Assembly: GCF_001687625.2 (NCBI RefSeq)
Contig: NZ_CP016538.2
Coordinates: 840,001 to 904,000 of the forward strand
Source: Planococcus maritimus
GTDB lineage: Bacteria > Bacillota > Bacilli > Bacillales_A > Planococcaceae
Direction of reading: 5' to 3'
DNA length: 64,000 nt
Shown here piece after piece: positions 50,972 to 60,598 of the stretch. The notes beneath the pieces are model-generated. The model made no database searches. It had not been told where the DNA came from and saw nothing but the letters and a program-made list of their open reading frames with translations. The position numbers and the translations under genes were made by a program. Within the stretch, counting starts at the first letter, position 1; each line of letters opens with the position of its first letter.

Positions 50972-51077
50972 TGTGCAAACGTTTTCATTGTGATAATCTG
51001 TATTTAATTAATTATTGGAAACGCTTACCGAAAGAGTTTCCAATTTTTTTCGCTATATTGTGCAATCGTTTGCACAA
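50972..51077 (+). promoter_or_regulatory. MalR/CcpA operator cluster before the maltodextrin ABC genes
   Basis: Three CG-centred sites lie in the 258-bp gap. TTGTGCAAACGTTTTCATTG (50972) contains a 14/15 match to cre. TTGGAAACGCTTACC (51015-51029) is also a 14/15 cre match. TTGTGCAATCGTTTGCACAA (51058-51077) is a perfect 8-bp-arm palindrome of LacI-family type, 7 bp before the ribosome site. The first and third share TTGTGCAA and are probably bound by the LacI-type regulator encoded downstream. Confidence 0.75.
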
Positions 51078-51098
51078 CAACTCAAAGGGGGAGTTCAA

Positions 51099-52403
51099 GT
51101 GAAGGATTTAAAGTTCAGCAAAGGGTTAATGGCATCTGTTTTATTGTCAGCGGGGGCACTTGCAGCGTGTAGTTCAGGGGATGACGGATCAACGGCAGAA
51201 GGCGGCGGTGAGCAAGTAACAGTCGATATCTTCCAATTTAAAGTGGAGTTTAAAGATCAGTTCGAAGATGTCGTCGCTCAATACGAGGAAGAAAATCCTG
51301 ATGTTAATATCGAGATCACGACAGTCGGCGGCGGCGAAGATTACGGCGCTGCGCTTCGTTCCCGTTTTGCTTCAGGCAATGAACCAGCCATCTTCAACAT
51401 TGGCGGTCCTCAAGATGTAGCAGATTGGAAAGACAATTTGACAGACCTGTCTGATACAGGAGCAGCAGATGCAGCTCTCGAAGGAACGCTTGATGGGGTA
51501 ACAGTTGAGTCGGAAGTGCTCGGATTGCCATATAACCAGGAGGGCTACGGATTCATCTATAACACCCGCCTGTTCGAGGAAGCGGGAATCGATGCCGCTT
51601 CCATCACAGATTACGCAAGTTTAGAAGAAGCGGTGAAAACGCTCGATTCGAAAAAAGACGAACTCGGGCTTGAATCGGTCTTCGCATTGCCAGGTAAAGA
51701 AACGTGGGTCACAGGGCTTCACTTGTCAAACACCTTCATTGCGCCTGAATTTGATAGCAATGTATTGACGGCTTATGATGCGGAAGCAATCGATTTTGAA
51801 TATGGCGAAGGGTTCAAGAAAATCCTTGATCTGCAAAATGAGTATTCCAAACAGCCAACAGTCAGCCTCGACTATTCACAACAAGTGGAAGAGTTGTTCT
51901 CACTTGAGCGCGTGGCGATCATCCAGCAAGGAAACTGGGCTTATGGCTCGATTGCCGGCATCGATCAGGAATTGGCAGACTCCGGCGTTGGCATGATGCC
52001 GATTCCAGTAGAAGGTTTGGAAGAAAGCGGATTGCCAGTCGGCGTACCGATGTATTGGGGCGTCAACTCGAACCAAGATGAAGAAGTGGTGACAGCATCA
52101 AAAGATTTCCTTGATTGGCTCTATACTTCCGATGCTGGGAAAACAGCCGTTTTGGAAGATTTCAAATTCATTCCTGCATACGAAGGATATGACACATCTA
52201 AAATTACCGATCCGATGTCCAAAACAATTTACGATGCTTCAGAAGCAGGCGACACAATCGGTTGGGTCTTCATGGGCTATCCGACTGGATGGGGCCAAGA
52301 TGAACTGGGTGCCAACATCCAGAAATACTTGAGCGATGAAGCGAGCTGGGACGAAGTGGTCGATTCAGCAAAAGCCGCATGGGAAGCAGACCGCGGCGAG
52401 TAA
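51099..52403 (+). CDS. Maltodextrin-type ABC transporter substrate-binding lipoprotein
   Basis: This 434-aa protein has a signal peptide with lipobox GALAACSS (Cys about 25) and then a family 1 solute-binding fold: VDIFQFKVEFKDQFEDVVAQYEEENPDVNIEI, IFNIGGPQDVADWKDNLTDL and late VPMYWGVNSNQ. GTG start, 5 bases after AAAGGGGGAG. The setting (two permeases, LacI regulator, three alpha-glucosidases) indicates malto-oligosaccharides as ligand. A small hairpin follows the stop and may keep downstream permease expression lower. Confidence 0.85.
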   Translation: MKDLKFSKGLMASVLLSAGALAACSSGDDGSTAEGGGEQVTVDIFQFKVEFKDQFEDVVAQYEEENPDVNIEITTVGGGEDYGAALRSRFASGNEPAIFNIGGPQDVADWKDNLTDLSDTGAADAALEGTLDGVTVESEVLGLPYNQEGYGFIYNTRLFEEAGIDAASITDYASLEEAVKTLDSKKDELGLESVFALPGKETWVTGLHLSNTFIAPEFDSNVLTAYDAEAIDFEYGEGFKKILDLQNEYSKQPTVSLDYSQQVEELFSLERVAIIQQGNWAYGSIAGIDQELADSGVGMMPIPVEGLEESGLPVGVPMYWGVNSNQDEEVVTASKDFLDWLYTSDAGKTAVLEDFKFIPAYEGYDTSKITDPMSKTIYDASEAGDTIGWVFMGYPTGWGQDELGANIQKYLSDEASWDEVVDSAKAAWEADRGE

Positions 52404-52420
52404 CTTGTCTATCAAACCAG

Positions 52421-52449
52421 AGCAGCCAATGTGCTGCTTTGTTTTGTTT
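52421..52449 (+). terminator. Weak hairpin between the binding-protein and permease genes
   Basis: AGCAGC pairs with GCTGCT, followed by TTGTTTTGTTTC. A partial terminator or RNA-stabilising hairpin here would explain high binding-protein to permease ratios, a common design in sugar ABC operons. Confidence 0.45.
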
Positions 52450-52479
52450 CAAGGCTAAAATAGAAAGAGAGGCGAAAAT

Positions 52480-53340
52480 ATGCGTACACGGGATCTTTCC
52501 TATTGGTTGTTTTTAGCGCCGGTGCTGTTGGCACTTGGCTTGGTCGTAGTGGTGCCCATGGTGCTTGGGCTTTTCTATTCATTCACGGCATGGAATGGCA
52601 TTCAAACCGGCGAATTTGTCGGATTTCAGAACTACATAAACTTGTTTACAGATGAGCGTTTCCTTGATTCGCTTTGGTTCACGACGAAATTTTCGGTCGT
52701 CTCCGTGATTTTGATCAACTTCATCGGGCTGTCGCTCGCGTTGATCGTCACGTCCAAGATCAAGACCAGCAGTTTGCTGCGGACGACGTTCTTCATGCCG
52801 AACTTGATCGGCGGCTTGATCCTCGGTTTTATCTGGCAGTTCATTTTCCTAAAAGTGTTTGCGAGCGTCGGCGAAGCAGTCGGCATGGAAAGCTTGCAGG
52901 CGTGGCTGTCAACGACGGAAACCGGGTTTTGGGGCTTGGTCATTTTGATGAGCTGGCAAATGGCCGGATACATTATGGTTATCTACATTGCTTATTTGGA
53001 AGGCTTGCCGAATGAATTGATCGAAGCGGCGGAAATTGACGGCGCCTCGACGATCCAGCGCTTCCGCTACATCATCTTCCCACTCGTCGCACCGGCTTTT
53101 ACCGTCAGCATGTTCCTGACCTTGTCGAATACTTTTAAACTATACGACCAGAACTTGTCACTGACAGCAGGTGGGCCATACAACTCGACGGAAATGGTCG
53201 CAATGGAAATTTTCAAGACTGCGTTCGTGCAAAATGCCTTCGCCTATGCGCAGGCAAAAGCGATCATTTTCTTCTTGATCGTTGCGGTCATCGCACTTGT
53301 TCAAGTGTATATCAATAAACGCCGGGAGGTCGAAATGTAA
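52480..53340 (+). CDS. Maltodextrin-type ABC permease, MalF-like
   Basis: This 286-aa protein of six membrane helices carries the EAA loop EAAEIDGASTIQRFRYIIFP (about 187-206) that docks the ATPase. It pairs with the following MalG-like permease, whose start overlaps its stop by one base (TAATG). No ATPase gene is in the operon, so a shared MsmX-type ATPase encoded elsewhere must energise it. GAGAGGCGAAAAT precedes the ATG. Confidence 0.88.
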   Translation: MRTRDLSYWLFLAPVLLALGLVVVVPMVLGLFYSFTAWNGIQTGEFVGFQNYINLFTDERFLDSLWFTTKFSVVSVILINFIGLSLALIVTSKIKTSSLLRTTFFMPNLIGGLILGFIWQFIFLKVFASVGEAVGMESLQAWLSTTETGFWGLVILMSWQMAGYIMVIYIAYLEGLPNELIEAAEIDGASTIQRFRYIIFPLVAPAFTVSMFLTLSNTFKLYDQNLSLTAGGPYNSTEMVAMEIFKTAFVQNAFAYAQAKAIIFFLIVAVIALVQVYINKRREVEM

Positions 53341-54155
53341 TGCGCAACCGCTGGAATATAAAAGTCGAAGTGCTTGGCATTTTGCTGGCGATCCTTTGGT
53401 TATTGCCGTTTTACTTAATGTTCGTCAATTCCTTTAAATCGAAAAAAGAAATCTTTCTCGATACGACGAGCCCTCCAGAAGCTTGGAGTTTCGATAATTA
53501 CATCACGGCCTTCCAGGAGCTCGATTTTCTTAGAACTTTGTTCAATTCTTTATTGATCACCGTCATTAGTGTCGTGTTGATCGTCTTGTTCTCGGCGATG
53601 GCTGCTTACGCGTTATCACGGGCCAAAAGCAAGATGTCCACTTTCTTGTTCTTCCTGTTCGTCTCAGCAATGCTCATCCCGTTTCAATCGGTCATGATTC
53701 CACTTGTCACGGTGTTCGGCCAATTCGACATGCTGAACCGTGGCGGGCTCATTTTCATGTACATTGGCTTTGGTGCGAGCTTGTCGATTTTCCTGTATCA
53801 TGGGGCTTTAAACAATGTTCCAAAGTCGCTCGATGAGGCGGCAAAAATAGACGGGGCGAACCGTTGGCAAGTGTTTTGGCATATCATTTTCCCGGTTCTC
53901 AAGCCGATCACGGTCACGGTCGCGATACTCAATATCATCTGGATTTGGAATGATTACCTGTTGCCATCGCTAGTTATCAATACGACGGGCAGCGAAACAA
54001 TTCCGTTGAAAATGTTCTTTTTCTTCGGCGAATACACGAAGCAATGGCATTTGGCGCTGGCCGGCCTGACGCTTGCCATCATTCCAGTTATTGTTTTTTA
54101 TTTCTTTGCACAACGCTCGATCATCAAAGGTGTTTCGGACGGCGCTGTAAAATAA
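53340..54155 (+). CDS. Maltodextrin-type ABC permease, MalG-like
   Basis: This 271-aa protein of six membrane helices has the EAA motif LDEAAKIDGANRWQVFWHII (about 163-182) and a conserved IWNDYLLPSLV near 203. It starts on the last base of the MalF-like gene, so translation is coupled. Together the two form the channel of the importer. Confidence 0.88.
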   Translation: MRNRWNIKVEVLGILLAILWLLPFYLMFVNSFKSKKEIFLDTTSPPEAWSFDNYITAFQELDFLRTLFNSLLITVISVVLIVLFSAMAAYALSRAKSKMSTFLFFLFVSAMLIPFQSVMIPLVTVFGQFDMLNRGGLIFMYIGFGASLSIFLYHGALNNVPKSLDEAAKIDGANRWQVFWHIIFPVLKPITVTVAILNIIWIWNDYLLPSLVINTTGSETIPLKMFFFFGEYTKQWHLALAGLTLAIIPVIVFYFFAQRSIIKGVSDGAVK

Positions 54156-54168
54156 GGGGGCACACGCT

Positions 54169-55188
54169 ATGGCGATCACAATTAAAGATGTTGCGAAACT
54201 AGCGGAAGTTTCGCCGGCGACGGTTTCCCGGGTTATTGCGGATCATCCGAAGATCACTCCGAAAACAAAACGCAAAGTAAGGCTGGCGATGGACGAGCTC
54301 GGCTATTATCCAAACTTCCAGGCACGCAATTTGGTGGCGCAAAAAAGCAAGGCGATTGGCGTCGTCATGGAGAATTCCACAACGCTCGCTTTTCAAAATC
54401 CATTTTTCCCGGAAGTCTTGCGCGGTATTTCGGTCAGTGCCCATCAGAGCCAGTACGGTTTGTATTTATCAACCAGCGCGACAGAACAGGAAATCTACGA
54501 AGAAGTCGTGGCGATGACACAAGGCAAGCGCGTCGATGGCGTTATCTTGCTGTATTCTAAAATTGATGATAAAATCTTGGACTACCTACTAGCGAATGGC
54601 GTGCCGTTTTCCGTCGTTGGACGGCCTTATACACGTCCGGATGCCATTTCTTATGTAGATAATGACAATGTCGCCATTGCGAAGGAAGTGGTAGATCATT
54701 TGATATCACTGGGCCACCGGGATATTTCGTTCGTCGGGGGGGCTTCTGATTTCATCGTGTCTTCGGACCGCTTGTGTGGTTATCGGCAAGCCTTGGCTGA
54801 AGCCGAAATTCCGTTCACACCGGAATATGTGGTCACGCAAGAAGCGATGGAAGGCCAAGAACAACAAGCCATCTGCAAGCTGATGAAACAGAAAAAGCCG
54901 CCGACTGCTATCGTCACACATGACGATTTGGTCGCCTATGAAGTGATTAGTTATTTGGAGGATTTGAACATCGCTGTACCGGCAGATGTATCGATTGTTG
55001 GGTTCAATAATCATACCTTGTCGAGCCACTTAAAGCCGCCACTCAGCACGGTGGATATTTCGATTTTTGACCTTGGTTTGGAAGCTGCGAATTTAGTACT
55101 GGAAAAAATAAACGATGGCAATGCAGCCCCGCGGAACATCGTCGTTCCAGCGACTTTGATCGAAAGGGCTTCTTGTCAAAGTCTTTGA
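54169..55188 (+). CDS. malR: LacI-family regulator of the maltodextrin locus
   Basis: In this 339-aa regulator the N-terminal HTH TIKDVAKLAEVSPATVSRVI (about 3-22) and hinge helix YYPNFQARNLVAQKSKAIGVV lead into a periplasmic-binding-like effector domain (VDGVILLYSK, IVGFNNHTLSSHLKPPLSTV). Its location inside the operon and the palindromic operators 3 kb upstream suggest it represses the transporter genes until maltodextrins bind. GGGGGCACACGCT precedes the ATG. Confidence 0.87.
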   Translation: MAITIKDVAKLAEVSPATVSRVIADHPKITPKTKRKVRLAMDELGYYPNFQARNLVAQKSKAIGVVMENSTTLAFQNPFFPEVLRGISVSAHQSQYGLYLSTSATEQEIYEEVVAMTQGKRVDGVILLYSKIDDKILDYLLANGVPFSVVGRPYTRPDAISYVDNDNVAIAKEVVDHLISLGHRDISFVGGASDFIVSSDRLCGYRQALAEAEIPFTPEYVVTQEAMEGQEQQAICKLMKQKKPPTAIVTHDDLVAYEVISYLEDLNIAVPADVSIVGFNNHTLSSHLKPPLSTVDISIFDLGLEAANLVLEKINDGNAAPRNIVVPATLIERASCQSL

Positions 55189-55200
55189 AAGGACACGATT

Positions 55201-56817
55201 ATGAAGAAAACATGGTGGAAAGAGGCCGTGGCGTACCAAGTCTATCCGCGCAGCTTCAACGACTCGAATGGAGACGGCATCGGAGATATCAATGGCGTCA
55301 CGGAAAAACTGGATTATTTAAAAGAACTTGGCATCGATGTCATCTGGATTTGCCCGATGTACAAATCACCAAATGACGATAATGGTTATGACATCAGCGA
55401 TTATCAGGAGATCATGGACGAACTTGGAACGATGGAAGACTTCGATCGCTTGCTGGAGGAAGTGCATGCACGCGGGATGAAATTGATCATCGATCTTGTC
55501 ATCAATCATACGAGTGATGAGCATCCGTGGTTTTTGGAATCACGTTCATCGCTCGATAATCCAAAACGCGACTGGTATATCTGGCGCGATCGCCCAACCA
55601 ATTGGGAAAGTATTTTCGGCGGCCCTGCATGGGAATTGGATGAGAAGACCGGGCAATATTATTTGCACATCTTCTCGAAAAAACAGCCGGACTTGAACTG
55701 GGAAAACAAAGAAGTACGTGAAGAGCTCTACAAAATGGTTAATTGGTGGCTCGATAAAGGCATCGATGGATTCCGCGTCGACGCCATTAGCCACATTAAG
55801 AAAGATTTCAGCGATTTGCCGATCGAAGAAGGCAAACCGTGGGTGCCGGCATGGGAGAAAATGATGAATGTCGATGGCATCCAGCCGCTGCTTGCGGAAT
55901 TGCGCGATGAGACCTTCGCAAAATACGACATTATGACAGTCGGTGAAGCGAACGGTGTCTATGCAGAAGATATTGACGAATGGATTAGCGAAGAAGAAGG
56001 CAAATTCGACATGGTCTTCCAATTTGAAGATTTGACGCTTTGGGACAACGATGTCAAACAAGGCATCAACGTCAACGACTTGAAAACCGTCTTGACGCGC
56101 TGGCAAAAAGCAGTCGATGGCGTCGGCTGGAATGCGTTGTTTATCGAAAACCACGACAAGCCGCGCGTTGTCTCTACGTGGGGCAACGACGGCGAGTATT
56201 GGCGCGAAAGTGCAACAGCGCTCGCTTGTATGTATTTCTTCATGCAAGGGACGCCGTTCATTTACCAAGGCCAGGAAATCGGCATGACCAATGCGCCGTT
56301 CGAGGAAATCCATCATTATGACGATGTCCATACGCATAATTTGTATTTCTATAATTTGGCGGAAGGCATGGAACACGATGCCATCATGACTTTATTGAAA
56401 TCGACCAGCCGCGACCATTCCCGCACGCCGATGCAATGGAACGCAGAGGAAAATGCCGGATTCACAACAGGTAAGCCGTGGCTGCAGATGAACCCGAATT
56501 TCGAATGGCTGAATGTCGAGAGCCAACAACAGGATCCAAGCTCCGTTTTCTCGTTTTATAAACAGATGATTTCTTTGCGCAAGAACATGGAGGTCTTGGT
56601 GTATGGCAGCTACGATTTGGCTGAAACCGACTGTGAGGACGTTTACGCTTATACCCGCACACATGGAAACGAACAAGTCCTTGTCCTTTCAAACCTGGGA
56701 AGCACTGCGTGTGCTTGGCAGGAACCGAAAGGCGCGGAACTCCTGCTCGCGAACTATCAAGACCGTGATGCCCATCAACTAAAACCGTATGAAGCAAGAG
56801 TGTACAAGCTCGCTTGA
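55201..56817 (+). CDS. GH13 alpha-glucosidase (alpha-1,4 type)
   Basis: This 538-aa enzyme has the same family layout as the 48.3-kb gene: TWWKEAVAYQVYPRSF, DSNGDGIGD, nucleophile in GFRVDAISHI (about 199), acid in VGEANG (about 255), third Asp in ENHDKPR (about 325). Ala after the nucleophile is the state reported for alpha-1,4-specific enzymes, so maltose and short maltodextrins are likely substrates. It is the last gene of the ABC-regulator operon (12 bp after malR) and is closed by a strong terminator. Confidence 0.87.
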   Translation: MKKTWWKEAVAYQVYPRSFNDSNGDGIGDINGVTEKLDYLKELGIDVIWICPMYKSPNDDNGYDISDYQEIMDELGTMEDFDRLLEEVHARGMKLIIDLVINHTSDEHPWFLESRSSLDNPKRDWYIWRDRPTNWESIFGGPAWELDEKTGQYYLHIFSKKQPDLNWENKEVREELYKMVNWWLDKGIDGFRVDAISHIKKDFSDLPIEEGKPWVPAWEKMMNVDGIQPLLAELRDETFAKYDIMTVGEANGVYAEDIDEWISEEEGKFDMVFQFEDLTLWDNDVKQGINVNDLKTVLTRWQKAVDGVGWNALFIENHDKPRVVSTWGNDGEYWRESATALACMYFFMQGTPFIYQGQEIGMTNAPFEEIHHYDDVHTHNLYFYNLAEGMEHDAIMTLLKSTSRDHSRTPMQWNAEENAGFTTGKPWLQMNPNFEWLNVESQQQDPSSVFSFYKQMISLRKNMEVLVYGSYDLAETDCEDVYAYTRTHGNEQVLVLSNLGSTACAWQEPKGAELLLANYQDRDAHQLKPYEARVYKLA

Positions 56818-56830
56818 TGTTGCAGTAATA

Positions 56831-56884
56831 GAAAAACGCTTTTCCCGATTGGCCAATAGGCTGTTCGGGAAAAGCGTTTTTTTT
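56831..56884. terminator. Bidirectional terminator
   Basis: AAAACGCTTTTCCCGA pairs with TCGGGAAAAGCGTTTT around a 15-base loop that itself holds TTGGCCAA. It lies between the operon and the converging pgi. Confidence 0.9.
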
Positions 56885-58160
56885 AGAAACCTGGTTTTTT
56901 CAACAGTTTGAAGATATTGTTCTTGTATTCTTCAACACCTGGCTGGTCGAATGGGTTGATGCCCAAAAGATATGCACTGTAAGCGCAGCTCAACATGTAG
57001 AAGTATAACAAATGGCCGATCTCAGATTCGTCGATGCGGTCTACCGTTAAGCTCATTTGCGGCACGCCGCCTGATAAATGGGCGTTTGATGTGCCTTTAT
57101 GGGCGATATGGTTGAATTCCTGCAAGGACAAGCCAGCAATATAATTCAATTCGTCGCCGTCTTCAGGCGTCTCGAAAATCTCCAAGTCTTGCTGTGCTTC
57201 TTTCACGAGCAAGAAGGTTTCGAACAGATTGCGCTGTCCGTCCTGGATAAACTGGCCGAGCGAGTGCAAGTCAGTCGTAAAGACAACAGATGCCGGGAAG
57301 ATGCCTTTTCCTTCTTTCCCTTCGCTTTCGCCGAATAATTGCTTCCACCATTCTTGGACGAATGACAGCTTCGGTTCGAAAATGGCATTGACTTCTGTCG
57401 TATAGCCTTGCACATACAGGTGATGGCGGATCGCCGCGTATTGCATTGCAGGGTTGCTATCAGGGCCCGCCTCCCGGTAAAGCGTTTCCGCTTCTTTGGC
57501 GCCGTCTAAAAGCTTACGGATCGAATGGCCAGCAGCGGCAATCGGCAATAGCCCGACTGCTGTGAAGACGGAATAGCGTCCGCCGACATCATTCGGCACG
57601 ATAAAGCGTTCATAGCCTTTTGTTTCGGCCAATTGACGAAGTGCTCCTTGTTCTGCATCGGTTGTCACGATAATGCGTTCAGCGGCTCCGTCGCCATAGC
57701 GCTGTTCCATATAATCGCGCAGGAAACGGAACGCGATGGCTGGTTCTGTCGTTTTGCCCGATTTCGAGATGACATTGACGACGACCTCTTTGCCCTCTAA
57801 ATGGGCAAGCAATTGCTTTAAGTATTCACCGCTCACTTGATGTCCCGCAAACAAGACTTCCAATTGTTCGTCTTTCGGGAAATAAGGTGACAGCGCAGAA
57901 AGGACAGCTTTTGCCCCCAGGTAAGAACCACCGATACCGATGACAACCATGACGTCCGCTTTTTCACGGATGGCTTTAGCGGTATCTTCGATTTTTACCA
58001 GAAAATCTTCCGGCAAGGAAGACGGCCAGTCCAGCCAACCGAGAAAATCAGAGCCGGCTCCTTTTTTCGCATACAGATCCTCCTGGATTTGCTGCAAACG
58101 TGTTTTCATTTTGAGATCCACTGCGGACTCGATGGCTTCAGAATATGTTAAATTAATCAT
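56883..58160 (-). CDS. pgi: Glucose-6-phosphate isomerase
   Basis: This 425-aa glycolytic enzyme interconverts glucose 6-phosphate and fructose 6-phosphate. It shows GIGGSYLGAKAVLSAL (about 76-91), VISKSGKTTEPAIAFR (about 133), the GGRYSVFTAVGLLP signature (about 197) and NPFDQPGVEEYK near the C-terminus. It is about 25 residues shorter than B. subtilis Pgi, mostly at the N-terminus. The ATG with GAGGAGG 6 bases upstream is preferred over one two codons earlier. Placement beside the maltodextrin locus matches flow of glucose 6-phosphate into glycolysis. Confidence 0.92.
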   Translation of the reverse strand: MINLTYSEAIESAVDLKMKTRLQQIQEDLYAKKGAGSDFLGWLDWPSSLPEDFLVKIEDTAKAIREKADVMVVIGIGGSYLGAKAVLSALSPYFPKDEQLEVLFAGHQVSGEYLKQLLAHLEGKEVVVNVISKSGKTTEPAIAFRFLRDYMEQRYGDGAAERIIVTTDAEQGALRQLAETKGYERFIVPNDVGGRYSVFTAVGLLPIAAAGHSIRKLLDGAKEAETLYREAGPDSNPAMQYAAIRHHLYVQGYTTEVNAIFEPKLSFVQEWWKQLFGESEGKEGKGIFPASVVFTTDLHSLGQFIQDGQRNLFETFLLVKEAQQDLEIFETPEDGDELNYIAGLSLQEFNHIAHKGTSNAHLSGGVPQMSLTVDRIDESEIGHLLYFYMLSCAYSAYLLGINPFDQPGVEEYKNNIFKLLKKPGF

Positions 58161-58443
58161 AAGCATCCTCCTCTTCTATAATTACTGATTTTACCATAGT
58201 GAAGGAAATGATAGCAGATATAGAAAGAAAAACTGCAAAGCTTCGAAAACGAGGGAATCGGGTTTGCTTCGGTGCCACTTATTGGTAAAATAAAAAGAAA
58301 CTTCAATTAGCCTGGGTTGTATTTTATGCCAGTCTAATCTAAATGGCTGGTTTTGGGGAGAGTATTAGTATTTTTTTGTTGAATAAGCAAAAAATAGTCG
58401 CGAACCCATAACGTGAGCTAGAAAGTTACAGGAGGTCAGGAAG

Positions 58444-60462
58444 ATGAAACGATACATAGCAATGGCAGCAGGGGCAAGTGCACTTATCCTGTCAGCGTGC
58501 CAACCCCAGCCGACGCCACAAGACCGTTTGGATGAATACGTCGACCATTGGAACGAACAGGATTTTGCAGCGATGTATGAAGATTATTTAACGGAAGGCT
58601 CAAAAGAAACCTTTCCATCAGAAGCGTTTGATGAGCGGCAACAGCAATTAATTGAGGACTTGGGCATTGAGAACTTAGAAGTTAGCTACACAGCTCAGGA
58701 AGAAGCGGAATGGGACGAAGCAGAACCGGCCGAATTTCCGTTGGCTGTGCAGATGGAAACGCTAGCAGGCCCAGTTGAATTCGAGCAGACCGTGTCATTG
58801 ATTTACGAAGAGCAAGAAGACGGGGAGAATTGGTTTGTCGAATGGGATCCGTCGCTAATCTTTAAAGACCTGGAAGCGGACGATGAAGTAGCCGTGCAAA
58901 CAGAAGCCGCTGAACGCGGTGAAATTTTAGATCGCGAAGGGCGCGGCCTCGCGATCAACGGCACCGGCTATAATCTTGGCGTGGTGCCGGAGCGTCTCGA
59001 GGGGGACGGCGACCTGGAGGAAGCCGCTGAACTGCTTGGGCTGACGGTGGAGTCGATTGAAGAAAGCTTGAACCAAAGCTGGGTGCAGCCGGACCAATTC
59101 GTGCCGCTGACGAAAGCATCGAAATCGGCTGAACAATTGATCGCTGATGTCGAAGCGAGTGATGTTGCGACTTATCAAGAAACAGCGATGCGCGAATATC
59201 CGTACGGAGAAGCATTCGGCCATTTGACCGGCTATATCGGTTCGATTACAGCGGAGCAATTGGAAGAATTGAAAGGTCAAGGCTATGGGGCAACGGACCT
59301 GATCGGCCGCCAGGGGCTCGAACGCCGCCTCGAAGAACAGCTTCGTGGTGAGAGCGGTGCGCGCATCCTGATCGACAAGCAGGAAGAAGGAGCGGAAGAT
59401 ATCGTCCTAGCTGAACAGGAGCCAACCGCTGGGGAAGATATAGAGCTGACGATTGATGCTGAATTGCAGACGGCTGCCTATGATTCGATGCAAGGAGAAC
59501 CAGGTGCTGCGGCCGCAGTGTCACCTGAAACAGGCGAGACCTTGGCACTCATCAGCTCACCAGGATTTGATCCGAATGAATTTATCGCCGGCATCAGCGG
59601 CGAACGGTACGCCGAACTATCAGACGACCCATTAAATCCATTGTTCACGCGTTTTGCCGCAAGCTATGCGCCAGGGTCGACGATCAAGCCGGTGACAGCG
59701 GCGATTGGCATGGAGGCAGGAACACTTGATCCGCAGCAAGGGCTTGAAATTGATGGCCAGACGTGGCAAAAAGACAGCTCATGGGGCTCGTACCGTGTCT
59801 CCCGCTTGCATCCAGAAGCGCCAAATCCGATCGATTTGAACAAAGCGCTTGTCTACTCGGATAATATCTATTTCGCAAGACAAGCACTTGAGATGGGGAC
59901 TGAGACCTTCATTGACGGCTTGACTTCGTACGGCTTCGGAGAGGAGTTGCCATTTGCCATCGAGCTGGAAAGTTCTCAGATTTCTAATGACGGAACTCTT
60001 GGGTCTGAAGGGCAATTGGCCGATACATCCTTTGGCCAAGGGGAGATGCTCGCCAACATCCTGCATCTTGCTTCTGCCTACGAACCATTCTTGAACGGCG
60101 GCACGATCTATGAGCCGACGCTTTATGCCAGTGAAGAAGCGGGGCAGGTTTGGAAAGAAGGCTTGATCAGTGAAGGCAATGCGGCTGTGCTTCAAGAAGA
60201 TCTCCGCAATGTCGTCACGGACGGCTATGCCAAATCAGCGGACATTGCCGCAGTTCCGATCGCCGGCAAAACCGGCACCGCTGAATTGAAAGGCGCTCTC
60301 GGCGAAGAAGGGCAGGAAAACGGATTTTTCGTTTCCTATCACGCAGAGCAGCAGGACTTCATTTTGGCAATGATGATTGAATCCATTGAAGACAATGGCG
60401 GCAGTGATTACGTTGCAGGCTTCTCCGCCAACGCCATGGAACAGTATTATTTAAATAATTAA
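58444..60462 (+). CDS. pbpC: Class B penicillin-binding protein (PBP3/PbpC, MecA-like)
   Basis: In this 672-aa protein a lipoprotein-like signal (ALILSAC, Cys about 19) and an NTF2-like MecA N-terminal domain (RLDEYVDHWNEQDFAAMYEDYL) are followed by a dimerisation domain and the transpeptidase. Active-site motifs are APGSTIKP (SxxK, about 417), YSDNIY (SxN, about 475) and GKTGTAE (about 612). It cross-links peptidoglycan, and low-affinity relatives contribute to beta-lactam tolerance. GGAGGTCAGGAAG precedes the ATG. Monocistronic. Confidence 0.9.
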   Translation: MKRYIAMAAGASALILSACQPQPTPQDRLDEYVDHWNEQDFAAMYEDYLTEGSKETFPSEAFDERQQQLIEDLGIENLEVSYTAQEEAEWDEAEPAEFPLAVQMETLAGPVEFEQTVSLIYEEQEDGENWFVEWDPSLIFKDLEADDEVAVQTEAAERGEILDREGRGLAINGTGYNLGVVPERLEGDGDLEEAAELLGLTVESIEESLNQSWVQPDQFVPLTKASKSAEQLIADVEASDVATYQETAMREYPYGEAFGHLTGYIGSITAEQLEELKGQGYGATDLIGRQGLERRLEEQLRGESGARILIDKQEEGAEDIVLAEQEPTAGEDIELTIDAELQTAAYDSMQGEPGAAAAVSPETGETLALISSPGFDPNEFIAGISGERYAELSDDPLNPLFTRFAASYAPGSTIKPVTAAIGMEAGTLDPQQGLEIDGQTWQKDSSWGSYRVSRLHPEAPNPIDLNKALVYSDNIYFARQALEMGTETFIDGLTSYGFGEELPFAIELESSQISNDGTLGSEGQLADTSFGQGEMLANILHLASAYEPFLNGGTIYEPTLYASEEAGQVWKEGLISEGNAAVLQEDLRNVVTDGYAKSADIAAVPIAGKTGTAELKGALGEEGQENGFFVSYHAEQQDFILAMMIESIEDNGGSDYVAGFSANAMEQYYLNN

Positions 60463-60468
60463 CCGAAG

Positions 60469-60495
60469 CCGTCCGCACTTAGCGGGCGGTTTTTA
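60469..60495 (+). terminator. Terminator of the PBP gene
   Basis: CCGTCCGC pairs with GCGGGCGG (one G-T pair), followed by TTTTT. Confidence 0.8.
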
Positions 60496-60598
60496 GTATG
60501 GAAAAAAGGGGTTTTAGGAAAAAAGGCGTATATTAATAAAAACGGCGGCTGTCCTGGCGATAGGGGAGCTTCCATTTCACAACAGCAGGAAGAGGGGG

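Noticed and set aside
55546-56376. 276-codon minus-strand frame opposite the GH13 gene
   Set aside because: A long antisense frame arising from codon bias; the plus strand encodes a complete enzyme with all catalytic residues.
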